Both the position numbers and the translations under genes were made by a program. A model generated the notes under the pieces. That model ran no database searches. It was not told where the DNA came from and saw nothing but the letters and a program-made list of their open reading frames with translations. Positions 1-9,118 of a DNA stretch of 37,415 bases are shown here, piece after piece. Source of the stretch: Sulfurovum sp. (GTDB lineage Bacteria > Campylobacterota > Campylobacteria > Campylobacterales > Sulfurovaceae); the NCBI GenBank assembly GCA_020721085.1, contig DYNJ01000002.1, positions 2,917-40,331 on the forward strand, given 5' to 3'. Numbering within the stretch: the first letter of the stretch is position 1; each line of letters begins with the position of its first letter.

Positions 1-1
1 T

Positions 2-790
2 TTATCTAAATGTCGTTCCGCCATCGACGACCAAAGTATGCCCTGTGATCCAGCTTGCCTCATCGGTGCAGAGAAAATAGACAGCGCCCGCGATATCTTC
101 GGGCTGCCCCATCCTGTCCAAAGCTGATCGTTTGATCGTCTCGGCTTTGACCTCTTCGTAGTTGGTGAAGGCTTTGAGAGCATCTGTATCGATAGGTCCG
201 CCTGAGACGGCATTGACCCGTATATTCATCTCGCCCAGCTCCACCGCCGCGTAACGGCTCATTGCTTCAACGGCTGCTTTGTTGGTGCCGTGACCGGCAT
301 AATTGTCGATATAGATCAGATTGCCTGTGCTTGACATAGTCACGACTGCTCCTCCGCCTACCTTTGCCATCCGTTTGGCCGCCTCTTGGGTGCCCACTAC
401 AAAGGCATTGACAGTCGCAGTATAGATGTTGTTGAGGCCCTTCGGCTTGAGCCTCATAAATTTGCCATAACCGCCTACGACCGGACGGCCGTAGATCATC
501 GCGTTGGAGATAAAAAAGTCAACACGGTCAAAATCAGCATCGATAGCCTCAAAAAGCGGTTTGAACTCATCAGGTTCGAGGATATTGAGAGGATAGGCTC
601 TGGCTTTGACGGAATATTCGATTTCCCATTTGGCTGCCAGCTCATTGGCTACCGCCTCGTTGCTGTTGAAGGTAAAGGCGACATTTACCCCTTCTTGGGC
701 AAATTTTTCGGCGATCGCCTTTCCTATCCCTTTGGTGGCGCCGGTGATAACTACTGTTTTGCCTTTCATTGCAACATTTGATCTTGACAT
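2..790 (-). CDS. fabL: FabL-type enoyl-[acyl-carrier-protein] reductase (SDR family)
   Basis: This 262-residue short-chain dehydrogenase has the Rossmann nucleotide-binding motif TGATKGIG at residues 16-23. The usual SDR Tyr-x3-Lys is absent: His sits at the Tyr position. A Tyr-x6-Lys arrangement (NYAGHGTNK) is present instead, which is the signature of enoyl-ACP reductases. The stretch VNAVSGGPIDTDALK closely resembles Bacillus FabL as I remember it. The likely reaction is NAD(P)H-dependent reduction of the enoyl-ACP double bond in the last step of fatty-acid elongation, in the cytoplasm. The ATG at 790 has GGAG seven bases upstream; a second Met lies at residue 8. The gene is last in the pyrD operon, two bases after dapA. 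Homologues at this locus are often annotated only as SDR or 7-alpha-hydroxysteroid dehydrogenase, so the enoyl reductase role is an inference. Confidence 0.8.
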   Translation of the reverse strand: MSRSNVAMKGKTVVITGATKGIGKAIAEKFAQEGVNVAFTFNSNEAVANELAAKWEIEYSVKARAYPLNILEPDEFKPLFEAIDADFDRVDFFISNAMIYGRPVVGGYGKFMRLKPKGLNNIYTATVNAFVVGTQEAAKRMAKVGGGAVVTMSSTGNLIYIDNYAGHGTNKAAVEAMSRYAAVELGEMNIRVNAVSGGPIDTDALKAFTNYEEVKAETIKRSALDRMGQPEDIAGAVYFLCTDEASWITGHTLVVDGGTTFR

Positions 791-792
791 TC

Positions 793-1686
793 TTACACTC
801 CTACAATCTGATAATTTTTAATGGTCTCTTCGATCTTTTTCATATTTTTGATACTTGGCTTTACCAAAGGCAGTCTATACTCGAGTTTATCTATCAATCC
901 CGCGATATACATCGCGGCTTTGATAGGGATAGGATTGCTCTCGCAAAAAAGGATTTTGTTGAGCGGGAAAAGCTCGTCATTGATCGCTTTGGAGGCCTTG
1001 AAATCTCCTGCAAACGCAGTATGCACCAAACGGCTTTTGAGATCCGGCAAAAGGTTGGCAGTCACTGATGTGATACCTTTGCCGCCGTTGGACAAAATGG
1101 CATAATCTATCGCATCATCACCGCTGAAAAGGTAAAGACCCGGTCTGCGGTAAAGCAGCTCAATGGTTCTCTCTATGGAACCTGTAGCCTCTTTGATACC
1201 GAAGATGTTGGGCAGATCATCGAAAAGTCTGCATACTGTATCGGGCTGGAGATCCACACCTGTTCTGCCCGGTACATTGTAGAGCATGAATGGCACTTCT
1301 ACCGCGGAGGCGATCGCCTTGTAGTGCTGATAAAGCCCCTCCTGGCTTGGCTTGTTGTAGTACGGAGTCACAGAGAAGATAGCGTCCACTCCGCATGATT
1401 GCGCATGTTTGGCGATATCGACAGCTTCATGTGTGGCATTGCTGCCGGCGCCGGCGAGTACTTTGCAAGCTGTATCTTTGCACACTTCTACAGCGATCTC
1501 TATACATCTTTTGTGTTCGTCGTGGCTGAGTGTGGCGCTCTCGCCTGTGGTGCCGACCGGACAGACGGCATCGATGCCGTGGTTGATCTGGCGCAAGATG
1601 AGTTTGGCGTAAGTAGGCTCATCAAGTTTGCCGTTTTTGAATGGTGTGATAAGCGCGGTGGTTGCGCCTGAAATAAGTGAATTCAT
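793..1686 (-). CDS. dapA: 4-hydroxy-tetrahydrodipicolinate synthase
   Basis: DapA condenses pyruvate with aspartate semialdehyde, the first committed step to diaminopimelate (for peptidoglycan) and lysine. The 297-residue TIM-barrel protein has normal length. The Schiff-base lysine is K165 in GIKEATG. The catalytic tyrosine is Y136 and the carboxylate-binding arginine R141 in LYNVPGRTG. The GTTGES motif lies at 45-50 and TPYYNKP at 107-113. The ATG follows an AGGAAAAG ribosome-binding site and overlaps the stop of the M16 peptidase gene by four bases, so the two are probably translationally coupled. Confidence 0.97.
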   Translation of the reverse strand: MNSLISGATTALITPFKNGKLDEPTYAKLILRQINHGIDAVCPVGTTGESATLSHDEHKRCIEIAVEVCKDTACKVLAGAGSNATHEAVDIAKHAQSCGVDAIFSVTPYYNKPSQEGLYQHYKAIASAVEVPFMLYNVPGRTGVDLQPDTVCRLFDDLPNIFGIKEATGSIERTIELLYRRPGLYLFSGDDAIDYAILSNGGKGITSVTANLLPDLKSRLVHTAFAGDFKASKAINDELFPLNKILFCESNPIPIKAAMYIAGLIDKLEYRLPLVKPSIKNMKKIEETIKNYQIVGV

Positions 1687-3023
1687 TTACTTTTCCTAAA
1701 TATTACTGTTGTAGAGTGATTGTGGTCAAAATATTTTTCAGCGACACGGCTGATCTCTTGGACTGTAAGTTTATCCAGTTTCTCTTCATAGGTCAATAAA
1801 GGCTTGATATTGCCCCGTGCCAGATAGTCTCCAAAAAGAGAGGTTACATTGCCGGAGTTTTCGAGCGAGTAGATAAATTCTGCCTTTGCGTTGATCTTGA
1901 GTTTGTCTAGCTCTTCTTGGGTTACATCGCCCTTTTTGAGTCTGTCAAGCTCGAAGATGATCTCTTTTTCGGCATCTTCTGCCTTGATATCCGGATTACA
2001 CAGTGCCATGAGCAGAAATACACCCGGGTCTTTGAGCTCCATATTGTAGGCAGTGACCATATTGGTGAGGTGTTTGTCATGGACGAGACTTTTTTCCAGA
2101 CGGCTGCTTTTGCCCGAGCTCAGAATCTCACTGATAGCCGACAGCGCTGCTTGATCCTCGTGTTCAAAGCTGGGGATCGGGTAGGTGATCGCCAAGGTAT
2201 CGACTTGGTTGTTCTCTTTTTGGAGTATCGCGCGTTTGGCTCCGTCAATTTTGGGCTCTACTGCTTTGACCGGCGGGATCTCATGTCTGTTTTTGATAGA
2301 TCCGAAGTATTTTTCTGACTCGGCAAAAACAGTTTCCGGTTCTATGTCGCCCGCGACTATCAGGATCGCATTTGCCGGCTGGTAGTAGCGGTGATAAAAT
2401 GTTCTGATGTCCTCTATATCCCACGACAAGATGTCTTCCATAAATCCGATCGGAAGCCAATGATATGGATGATAGGTATAGTGCATATTGAAGATTCTAA
2501 AATAGAGGTATCCCAGCGGATTGTTGTCTGTTCTCCAGCGTCTCTCCTCTGCGACTACATTGCGCTCTTTTTGGAACTCTTCATCTTTAAGCAGGAGGTT
2601 GTGCATCAATTCACTAAAGAGCTCCAGTGTCATGCCGATATTTTTGCCGGAAGTTGTGATGTAGTAGTGGGTGATGTCAAAACCGGTACTGGCATTGTTG
2701 ACGCCGCCGTGGCTTTTGACGATCTTGTCAAATACCCCCTCTTTGTACTTTTGGGTCGATTTGAAGTTCATGTGTTCGAGCATATGCGCGATCCCGCTTT
2801 TGCCCATTGTCTCATTGCGGCTGCCTACTTTGTAGTAGATGTCGCTGGTGATGACGCCAGAACCGTTATCCATCGGAATGACGATCACCTCCATCTTGTT
2901 TTTGAGTGTTTTAGAAAAATACTTTGGCAGAGAATTGGCCATCGAGACTCCTGTAAAAAGTGAAATTACCAATACTGTTTTGATCAATAGTGAAATTGGC
3001 AGTATGGTCATACCTGTTTCCAA
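1683..3023 (-). CDS. Secreted M16-family zinc peptidase (PqqL/processing-protease type)
   Basis: This is a 446-residue single-unit M16 peptidase. The inverted zinc motif HxxEH is intact (H80, E83, H84), and acidic residues around E159-E160 in VVAEERR supply the third ligand. The C-terminal half looks like the inactive M16 partner domain. Residues 5-29 form a hydrophobic signal peptide ending in SMAN, so the enzyme probably acts in the periplasm on small proteins or peptides; the substrate is unknown. An alternative ATG at 3011 overlaps the pyrD stop as ATGA and would give a cleaner signal peptide; it may be the true start. Homologues sit between pyrD and dapA in Helicobacter and Campylobacter. 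Confidence 0.9.
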   Translation of the reverse strand: METGMTILPISLLIKTVLVISLFTGVSMANSLPKYFSKTLKNKMEVIVIPMDNGSGVITSDIYYKVGSRNETMGKSGIAHMLEHMNFKSTQKYKEGVFDKIVKSHGGVNNASTGFDITHYYITTSGKNIGMTLELFSELMHNLLLKDEEFQKERNVVAEERRWRTDNNPLGYLYFRIFNMHYTYHPYHWLPIGFMEDILSWDIEDIRTFYHRYYQPANAILIVAGDIEPETVFAESEKYFGSIKNRHEIPPVKAVEPKIDGAKRAILQKENNQVDTLAITYPIPSFEHEDQAALSAISEILSSGKSSRLEKSLVHDKHLTNMVTAYNMELKDPGVFLLMALCNPDIKAEDAEKEIIFELDRLKKGDVTQEELDKLKINAKAEFIYSLENSGNVTSLFGDYLARGNIKPLLTYEEKLDKLTVQEISRVAEKYFDHNHSTTVIFRKSK

Positions 3024-4078
3024 TCCGCGCCGACCGCTTGGCTGATGTGTGTGTATCCGTCTTGTTTGAGCAGTCTCACAAGACCTTCATTGATCTCTTT
3101 GACGAGAGAAGGACCTTTGTAGATAAACATACTGTAGAGCTGGATGAGCGAAGCACCGGCTTTGATACGGCGATACGCCTCCTCAGCACTGTCTATGCCG
3201 CCGACGCTGATCAGCACAGTTTTGCCATAGAGCTCTTTGGCTATTGCGTTAAACAGTGCGAAGCTCTTTTCTTTGAGCAAGCCACCGCTTATCCCTCCAA
3301 ATTTTTGGGCATGAGGAGTGAGAGTGTAGTCGATCGTTGTGTTGGTCGCTATGATGCCGCTCGCACCCGCTTCGATCGCTGCTTTGCACAGCGCTATAGC
3401 GTCTTCGGGCATCATATCAGGAGCGATCTTGAGCAGGATCGGCTGGTCGGTGACCGTGCGTGCCATCGCGAAAAGCGCCTTGATGAAAGCTTCGTTTTGG
3501 AGGTCTCTCAAACCGGGTGTATTGGGAGATGAGATATTGACTGCAATATAGGTGCCGTACCCTTTGAATGCTTTTAAGAGTGTTTCATAGTCTTGGAGTG
3601 CCTCTTTGTCGTCAGTAGATTTGTTTTTGCCTATATTGATGCCTATCGGATAGTCAAAATGATAGAGTTTTTTGAGACGCTGCAGCATGGCATAACTGCC
3701 TTTGTTGTTGAACCCCATGGCATTTTGGATGGATTGGTCTTCGATCAGGCGGAAGAGTCTTGGTTTGGGATTGCCTTCTTGAGGCTTTGGTGTGACAGTC
3801 CCGATCTCGGTAAAGCCAAATCCAAGCGCAGGAGCGGAGATAATGTATTCTCCGTTTTTGTCAAATCCGGCTCCCAAGCCAACCGGGTTGAGAAACTTTC
3901 TGCCCCATAGATCCTGCCGGAGTATCGGATGAGTGTAGAGATTTTCCTTTTGGCAATAGCGCATCAATGAAGTACAGTGACCGGCTGCTCTTAGAGCTAT
4001 GCCCACACAGTTGTGCGCTGTTTCAGGATCTAGTTTGAAAAGAAGCTGTTTGGCGGTTTCGTAAGAGAGAAGTGACAC
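3008..4078 (-). CDS. pyrD: Dihydroorotate dehydrogenase (quinone), class 2
   Basis: PyrD oxidises dihydroorotate to orotate in pyrimidine synthesis and passes electrons to the quinone pool at the inner membrane. It has 356 residues, including an N-terminal helical extension typical of membrane-associated class 2 enzymes. FMN-binding GLGAGFDKNG lies at 67-76. NISSPNTPGLR at 181-191 contains the catalytic base serine (S184 by analogy with the E. coli enzyme). The start is GTG, with AGGAG six bases upstream; a TATAAT box lies about 27 bases before it. It is the first gene of the operon pyrD, M16 peptidase, dapA, fabL. Confidence 0.97.
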   Translation of the reverse strand: MSLLSYETAKQLLFKLDPETAHNCVGIALRAAGHCTSLMRYCQKENLYTHPILRQDLWGRKFLNPVGLGAGFDKNGEYIISAPALGFGFTEIGTVTPKPQEGNPKPRLFRLIEDQSIQNAMGFNNKGSYAMLQRLKKLYHFDYPIGINIGKNKSTDDKEALQDYETLLKAFKGYGTYIAVNISSPNTPGLRDLQNEAFIKALFAMARTVTDQPILLKIAPDMMPEDAIALCKAAIEAGASGIIATNTTIDYTLTPHAQKFGGISGGLLKEKSFALFNAIAKELYGKTVLISVGGIDSAEEAYRRIKAGASLIQLYSMFIYKGPSLVKEINEGLVRLLKQDGYTHISQAVGADWKQV

Positions 4079-4104
4079 GGCGGGCTCCTAAATAATTTTG
4101 AGAT

Positions 4105-4110
4105 ATTATA
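4105..4110 (-). promoter_or_regulatory. -10 box of the pyrD operon
   Basis: A perfect TATAAT on the minus strand, preceded by TTTTTTGGG. Transcription would start about 20 bases before the pyrD GTG. No clear -35 box is visible, as is normal for the vegetative sigma factor of this phylum. Confidence 0.6.
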
Positions 4111-4158
4111 CCCAAAAAAGATTAGAGGCTGAGATTCCGTCAGATTTAAGAGAGTGTC

Positions 4159-4704
4159 TTAAAAGAAATAGTGCAAAGAGATCATCGGTCCGCCGATATG
4201 GTCAACAGTATTGATTTTGTCGGTCACCAAATAGAGATATTCTACACTTAGGTCGATCTGATCGCTGAGATAGTACATCAATCCGGCAGAACCTCCGTAT
4301 GCATAGCCTTCAGTCTCCAACGGTTCGGTATCGATATTTTCTGTCTGTACGGAATCGTACCCGATCAATCCTCCTGCGACACCCAGATAGATGCGTCCTT
4401 TGCCGCCAAAGAGTCCGGCAACCAGCGTTCTGTCCACTTCGGCAAGCAAGGCTTGATATTCGCCAAAGTTGCTCTCTAATGTGAACACGGTTCTCCAGAT
4501 GTTGTTTTGCATTCCGAAACGCAAAGCCCCGATACCCTCTTGGTCGAGATCAAGAGTATCGGCATATCCGGCTGTTATGCCGACAAAAGGATATTGTTCG
4601 ATTTTGTCGATCAAAAGATCTTGCGCATATATTTGTGTCGATGCCAGTTCTGCACCGATCAGTAGCGCACTTAAAAGAGTCAGTCCAAAAAGAGCCCGTT
4701 TCAT
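4159..4704 (-). CDS. Small outer-membrane beta-barrel protein, function unknown
   Basis: This 181-residue protein has a lysine-arginine start and a hydrophobic signal peptide ending around ALAST/YAQ near residues 22-28. The rest alternates in short amphipathic strands rich in Gly, Tyr and Leu. It ends in Tyr-Phe-Phe, the C-terminal aromatic signature recognised by the BAM complex. The size fits an eight-stranded barrel of the OmpW/OmpX/Opa class, but I cannot assign a family member. I chose the ATG at 4704, eight bases after GGAG; a GTG directly before it (4707) is the alternative. It lies 80 bases upstream of pyrD, whose own promoter is in the gap. Confidence 0.7.
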   Translation of the reverse strand: MKRALFGLTLLSALLIGAELASTQIYAQDLLIDKIEQYPFVGITAGYADTLDLDQEGIGALRFGMQNNIWRTVFTLESNFGEYQALLAEVDRTLVAGLFGGKGRIYLGVAGGLIGYDSVQTENIDTEPLETEGYAYGGSAGLMYYLSDQIDLSVEYLYLVTDKINTVDHIGGPMISLHYFF

Positions 4705-4764
4705 CACATTCTCTCCTATGCGTAGAATTATGACACAATCATATCATATAATATCATAAATTAA

Positions 4765-6165
4765 TCATAATTTTTCCCATGTTGTTCCATCTGAGGTGTC
4801 CATGATTCTGATACCCATGGCGTCAAGCTGATTCCTGATCGCATCAGAGGCGGCAAAGTCTTTGGCTTTTTTGGCTTCGGTACGCTTGGAAATGAGTCTT
4901 TCTGTCTCTCGTTTGAGCTCTTCGTCGATACCGATCTGGAAATATTCAGTCGGTATTTTGCCTCCAAAGCCGAGCAGTTCATCGATCAGCCTGATATTTG
5001 CGGCTGTTTCGCTTTTCAGCGCTTTATCTTTGGGATTGAGATCGAGTTTTTCGTTGGCAGAGGCTATCATGGCATCTATAACAGAGAGTGCAACGGAGAT
5101 ATTAAGATCATCAGACATGGCATCAAGGAGGGCTTTTTTGAACTCTTCTGATGGAATAGACAAAGATATAGGGGCGAGGCGATTTTTAAGGCGGTAGAGC
5201 TTATCCAGTCTTTTTTTGGCGACTTGGAGATCGTCTTCATTGAAGTTGAAATCATTGCGATAATGTACGCCGATGAGGTAGTATCTCAATATCTCACCGT
5301 CATAAACATTCAGCGCATCTTTCAGAAAAAAGCTATTGCCAAGCGATTTGCTCATCTTAGCGCCGTCAATCTGTACAAAACCGTTATGCATCCAATATTT
5401 GGCCAGTTCGTGCCCGGTAGCGCACCTGCTCTGTGCCGCTTCGTTTTCGTGATGCGGGAAAAGCAGATCCGCACCGCCTCCGTGGATATCTATAGAGTAT
5501 TGGCCGCTGCCGTGAAAATGAGCGTCGATCATCGCCGAACACTCTATATGCCATCCGGGGCGGCCTAGACCGAAAGGAGCCTCGAAGCAGATCGTCTCAC
5601 CCGTCTTGCAGGCTTTCCAGAGGACAAAATCTTTCGGGTTTTTTTTCTCCTCGACAAATTCGATCCTCTTTTGGCTCTCGGCATCATCGCCTATCCGACC
5701 GGAAAGCTCACCGTAATGGCTGTCGCGCGAGGTATCGAAATATATATCTCCGCTGCCGATACGATAGGCAAACCCCAAATCCATAAGTTTTTGGATCATA
5801 GCAGTCATCGCATCCAAGGATTCTGTAGCTTTTGGTTCGATATCCGCACGCCCTATATGCAGCGCTTCCATCTCTTTGAGATAGCGGTCTATATAGTAGC
5901 TTGTTATCTCCTGGAGGCTTTTGCCGGTCTCTTTAATCTTTTTTATGATCTTGTCATCCACATCGGTAAAGTTTTTTGCCATAATGACTTTATAGCCGAC
6001 CATTCTCAGTGTGCGGGCAAGCAGATCGAAACTGAGCGAACTGCGCGCATGACCGAGATGGGCATCATCGTAAACAGTAGGACCGCATATGTAGAGGGAT
6101 ACTTCCCCGGCTTTGATGGGCTCAAGGAGAAGTTTTGTTTTTTGGACGCTGTCATAGATGAACAT
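4765..6165 (-). CDS. cysS: Cysteinyl-tRNA synthetase
   Basis: CysS charges tRNA-Cys with cysteine. The 466-residue class I synthetase is full length. It has HLGH at 36-39 (HIGH box) and KMSKS at 270-274. C27, C209 and the HHENE stretch at 238-242 supply the active-site zinc ligands that discriminate cysteine. The C-terminal DALR and anticodon-binding region ends in the conserved IMDTSDGTTW. The ribosome-binding site is weak, with only AAAAGG about 12 bases upstream. The 190 bases before it contain one copy of a dispersed repeat (6221-6245). Confidence 0.98.
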   Translation of the reverse strand: MFIYDSVQKTKLLLEPIKAGEVSLYICGPTVYDDAHLGHARSSLSFDLLARTLRMVGYKVIMAKNFTDVDDKIIKKIKETGKSLQEITSYYIDRYLKEMEALHIGRADIEPKATESLDAMTAMIQKLMDLGFAYRIGSGDIYFDTSRDSHYGELSGRIGDDAESQKRIEFVEEKKNPKDFVLWKACKTGETICFEAPFGLGRPGWHIECSAMIDAHFHGSGQYSIDIHGGGADLLFPHHENEAAQSRCATGHELAKYWMHNGFVQIDGAKMSKSLGNSFFLKDALNVYDGEILRYYLIGVHYRNDFNFNEDDLQVAKKRLDKLYRLKNRLAPISLSIPSEEFKKALLDAMSDDLNISVALSVIDAMIASANEKLDLNPKDKALKSETAANIRLIDELLGFGGKIPTEYFQIGIDEELKRETERLISKRTEAKKAKDFAASDAIRNQLDAMGIRIMDTSDGTTWEKL

Positions 6166-6220
6166 AATATGAAGTAACCTTTTTCAATATTGTAGATTAT
6201 AGACTCAACTTTTGCATATG

Positions 6221-6253
6221 CCGCCATCCTCCTGCTTGATACGGGAATGACGA
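6221..6253. repeat. Dispersed intergenic repeat, copy 1
   Basis: On the minus strand this reads GTCATTCCCGTATCAAGCAG and continues into GGATGGCGG. Bases 6221-6245 match 21 of 25 bases of a second copy at 33078-33102. The GTCATTCC end is shared, in opposite orientation, with the ATTCC/GGAAT palindrome at 32843-32863. It resembles the short palindromic intergenic repeats of many bacteria (for example Neisseria dRS3); that comparison is from memory. Confidence 0.6.
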
Positions 6254-6355
6254 AAAGTTTTTATATGCGAAAACTGTGATTGTAGATACGATTATAACAA
6301 AGCGCCTATCTCATTTTGCTTTGCAAAGTATTGTATTTTGTGAGCGGCTCTTTTT

Positions 6356-7348
6356 TTAGCGTCGTCTAATACGCTGATCAAAAAGTTCAAAAAATATAGC
6401 AAACAAAAGAAAAAATATAAGCAATGACAAGAAATCATCAGCATTTCTAAATTGATATCCGATTAATGTAAAAGCACCTTGAATCGATGCGAGCAATACA
6501 ACCACAAATCGTACATCTTTTTTGAAATTATACAAAAAATGGTGAATATGGGTTTTATCGGCACTGGCAGGGGAGATACCTCGTCGAAGACGACGAACGA
6601 TGACAATGAATGTATCCAATAATGGCAGAGCAATGATAAACAAAACAGCAGTCGGGCTGATGTATTTCAAAGATAAAATACTTAAGATTGCAATCGAAAA
6701 TCCGATCGTCAGTGAACCGCTGTCTCCCATAAAGATTTTGGCAGGATTCCAGTTGAAGAGTAGAAATGCGCCGATAGAGGCGATAAGCGTCATCGAAATG
6801 GTACTCATGAGAGGATCGTTATGAATCATTCCTATGGCTAAAAAAGCTGATAAAATAACTAGGGCAATGGCACCGGCCAGCCCATCCAATCCATCCATAA
6901 GATTTAAAGCGTTGGTAAAACCGGCGATAGCAAAAAATGTAAACGGAAAAACCATCCATGCGTGGAGGATCAAATCATGACCGAAATAGGTACCGACAGA
7001 TGTGATCCGTACATCATAAATGTATAGGATAATCGATGCAATAAATATAAATATAAATTTTAAACGGGGAGAGATATCAAACTTATCATCTAAAAATCCG
7101 ATCAAAAAGACAATAGAAATAGCGCCGTAAACATAATAATATTTGATAAAATGGTCAGTATTTAATAATAGCTGAGACAAGATAAAGCCGCTGAAAATGG
7201 CTATGCCGCCGCTGCGTGGAGTGTTTTTTATGTGGGCGCTTCTCTCGTTTGGAATGTCGATAATGCCAATAAAATCGGAATAACGAATGAGTAATATTAA
7301 CAAAACAGCAGTAATAGTAAAGGCTGATAATAAAAGTATGATTTGCAT
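6356..7348 (-). CDS. WecA/MraY-family polyprenyl-phosphate N-acetylhexosamine-1-phosphate transferase
   Basis: This 330-residue multi-pass membrane protein, with about ten or eleven hydrophobic segments, has the motifs of the MraY/WecA superfamily. These are the LDDKFD aspartates (D87, D88, D91), NALNLMDGLDG (N149, D152, D155), MGDSGS (D209) and the late HIHH motif (267-270). WecA-type enzymes transfer a UDP-linked amino sugar-1-phosphate to undecaprenyl phosphate, starting O-antigen, exopolysaccharide or protein-glycan synthesis. WecA fits better than MraY because the gene is not in a murein cluster and lacks the extended MraY loops. No other glycan genes are adjacent. The gene is visibly more AT-rich than its neighbours, which suggests separate history. 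There is no Shine-Dalgarno sequence before its ATG. Confidence 0.88.
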   Translation of the reverse strand: MQIILLLSAFTITAVLLILLIRYSDFIGIIDIPNERSAHIKNTPRSGGIAIFSGFILSQLLLNTDHFIKYYYVYGAISIVFLIGFLDDKFDISPRLKFIFIFIASIILYIYDVRITSVGTYFGHDLILHAWMVFPFTFFAIAGFTNALNLMDGLDGLAGAIALVILSAFLAIGMIHNDPLMSTISMTLIASIGAFLLFNWNPAKIFMGDSGSLTIGFSIAILSILSLKYISPTAVLFIIALPLLDTFIVIVRRLRRGISPASADKTHIHHFLYNFKKDVRFVVVLLASIQGAFTLIGYQFRNADDFLSLLIFFLLFAIFFELFDQRIRRR

Positions 7349-7359
7349 GATAGGATTTT

Positions 7360-7365
7360 ATTCTA
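7360..7365 (-). promoter_or_regulatory. Possible -10 box of the WecA-like gene
   Basis: TAGAAT on the minus strand, only 11 bases before the ATG. If used, the mRNA would have an extremely short leader. A second candidate, TAAGAT, lies ten bases further upstream. Confidence 0.35.
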
Positions 7366-7402
7366 TTTAATCTTAAAAATAAGGATAACCCCGTATTTAT
7401 GT

Positions 7403-7408
7403 TACAAT
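7403..7408 (+). promoter_or_regulatory. -10 box of the RMD1-like gene
   Basis: TACAAT lies 32 bases before the chosen ATG at 7441. Its position downstream of an in-frame ATG at 7399 argues that the longer reading frame is not translated. Confidence 0.45.
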
Positions 7409-7440
7409 ACTCAAACTCAAAATTAGAGGGAGCCGTTTTG

Positions 7441-8241
7441 ATGAGCAAAGAGATGGGATTGGTTGCGTTTTATCTGCCTAAGATCATGACGCGCGGCGAG
7501 ATTGAAGAGGCGCTCGGGATCCTGCTCAAAAAAAGGATTGAGGCTACTTATTATGCTCAGTTGGACAATAATGCTTTGATCACCTATACGCAGTTCAATG
7601 TTATTGCCATGATCAATCTGTCTCGAAACCAAATCGTAGAGATTCTAAAAAAGCTAAATATTCAGGATGCGGATAGATTTGACAGAACCGGACTCTATCA
7701 AGACTACCCTTTGTTTATCGATCCCGAAATTGATACTAAGTTTTCTATTGATAATAACGCTATCACTCTCAAAGAGTCTTCGCTAACCAATCTCGTCATA
7801 TCGGCATATGTTGTTTCTCAAAGTGTTGCTTTGGAGCTTTATGAGCAAAAACTTGCTGATTATTTTGAAAAAAGCCGTCATCTGATAGATTCTGTTGATA
7901 CATATTCTATGTTCAAACGCTCACAGATGGCCCGTTTCGCGAAAGAGCTGGTGATGACACGTCATGATATGGTTATAGATCTGCATTTGCTGGACAAGCC
8001 AAATATTCTGTGGGACAATGAAGATGCCGAGATGCTGTACAACAGTCTTGCCTCTTCATTGGAGCTCAAAGACCGTTTTGATATCGTAGAATATAAACTC
8101 AACAGCATAAAAGATGATATGATGATGGTAATGGATCTGACCAACCATAATCATAGCTCATTCTTGGAGTGGATCATTATAGGACTCATCGCGCTGGAAA
8201 TCTTCATGGGATTAGGGCTTTTCGAGTGGCTAAAGCCTTGA
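7441..8241 (+). CDS. RMD1/YagE (DUF155) family membrane protein
   Basis: This 266-residue protein belongs, by overall pattern, to the DUF155/RMD1 family. A soluble alpha/beta N-terminal part is followed by a long helical segment (around 150-235). The family's C-terminal feature follows: a charged helix, NHNHSSFLEWIIIGLIALE and one transmembrane helix at the very end. Eukaryotic members (Rmd1, Rmnd1) are mitochondrial; the bacterial role is unknown. The start at 7441 has GAGGGAG eight bases upstream. It reads in the same direction as pyrH but is separated from it by 130 bases holding two -10 boxes. Confidence 0.75.
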   Translation: MSKEMGLVAFYLPKIMTRGEIEEALGILLKKRIEATYYAQLDNNALITYTQFNVIAMINLSRNQIVEILKKLNIQDADRFDRTGLYQDYPLFIDPEIDTKFSIDNNAITLKESSLTNLVISAYVVSQSVALELYEQKLADYFEKSRHLIDSVDTYSMFKRSQMARFAKELVMTRHDMVIDLHLLDKPNILWDNEDAEMLYNSLASSLELKDRFDIVEYKLNSIKDDMMMVMDLTNHNHSSFLEWIIIGLIALEIFMGLGLFEWLKP

Positions 8242-8290
8242 CCGGGATAATTGCTGTAATGACTTGGTGTTCATTGGTGAATTTCTTTTG

Positions 8291-8296
8291 TATAAT
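8291..8296 (+). promoter_or_regulatory. First of two -10 boxes upstream of pyrH
   Basis: A perfect TATAAT (context TTGTATAATTC), 75 bases before the pyrH start. A -35 box is not evident. Confidence 0.5.
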
Positions 8297-8317
8297 TCGG
8301 GTTTAAACACCTTCTAA

Positions 8318-9079
<762 letters not shown>

Positions 9080-9118
9080 GTGATAATTTATTATAAATAA
9101 TAGACATAAAGGAAACAG

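Noticed and set aside
2-790. Catalytically dead SDR, because His replaces Tyr in the YxxxK motif
   Set aside because: A tyrosine seven residues before the lysine gives the Tyr-x6-Lys arrangement of enoyl-ACP reductases, so the site is probably active.
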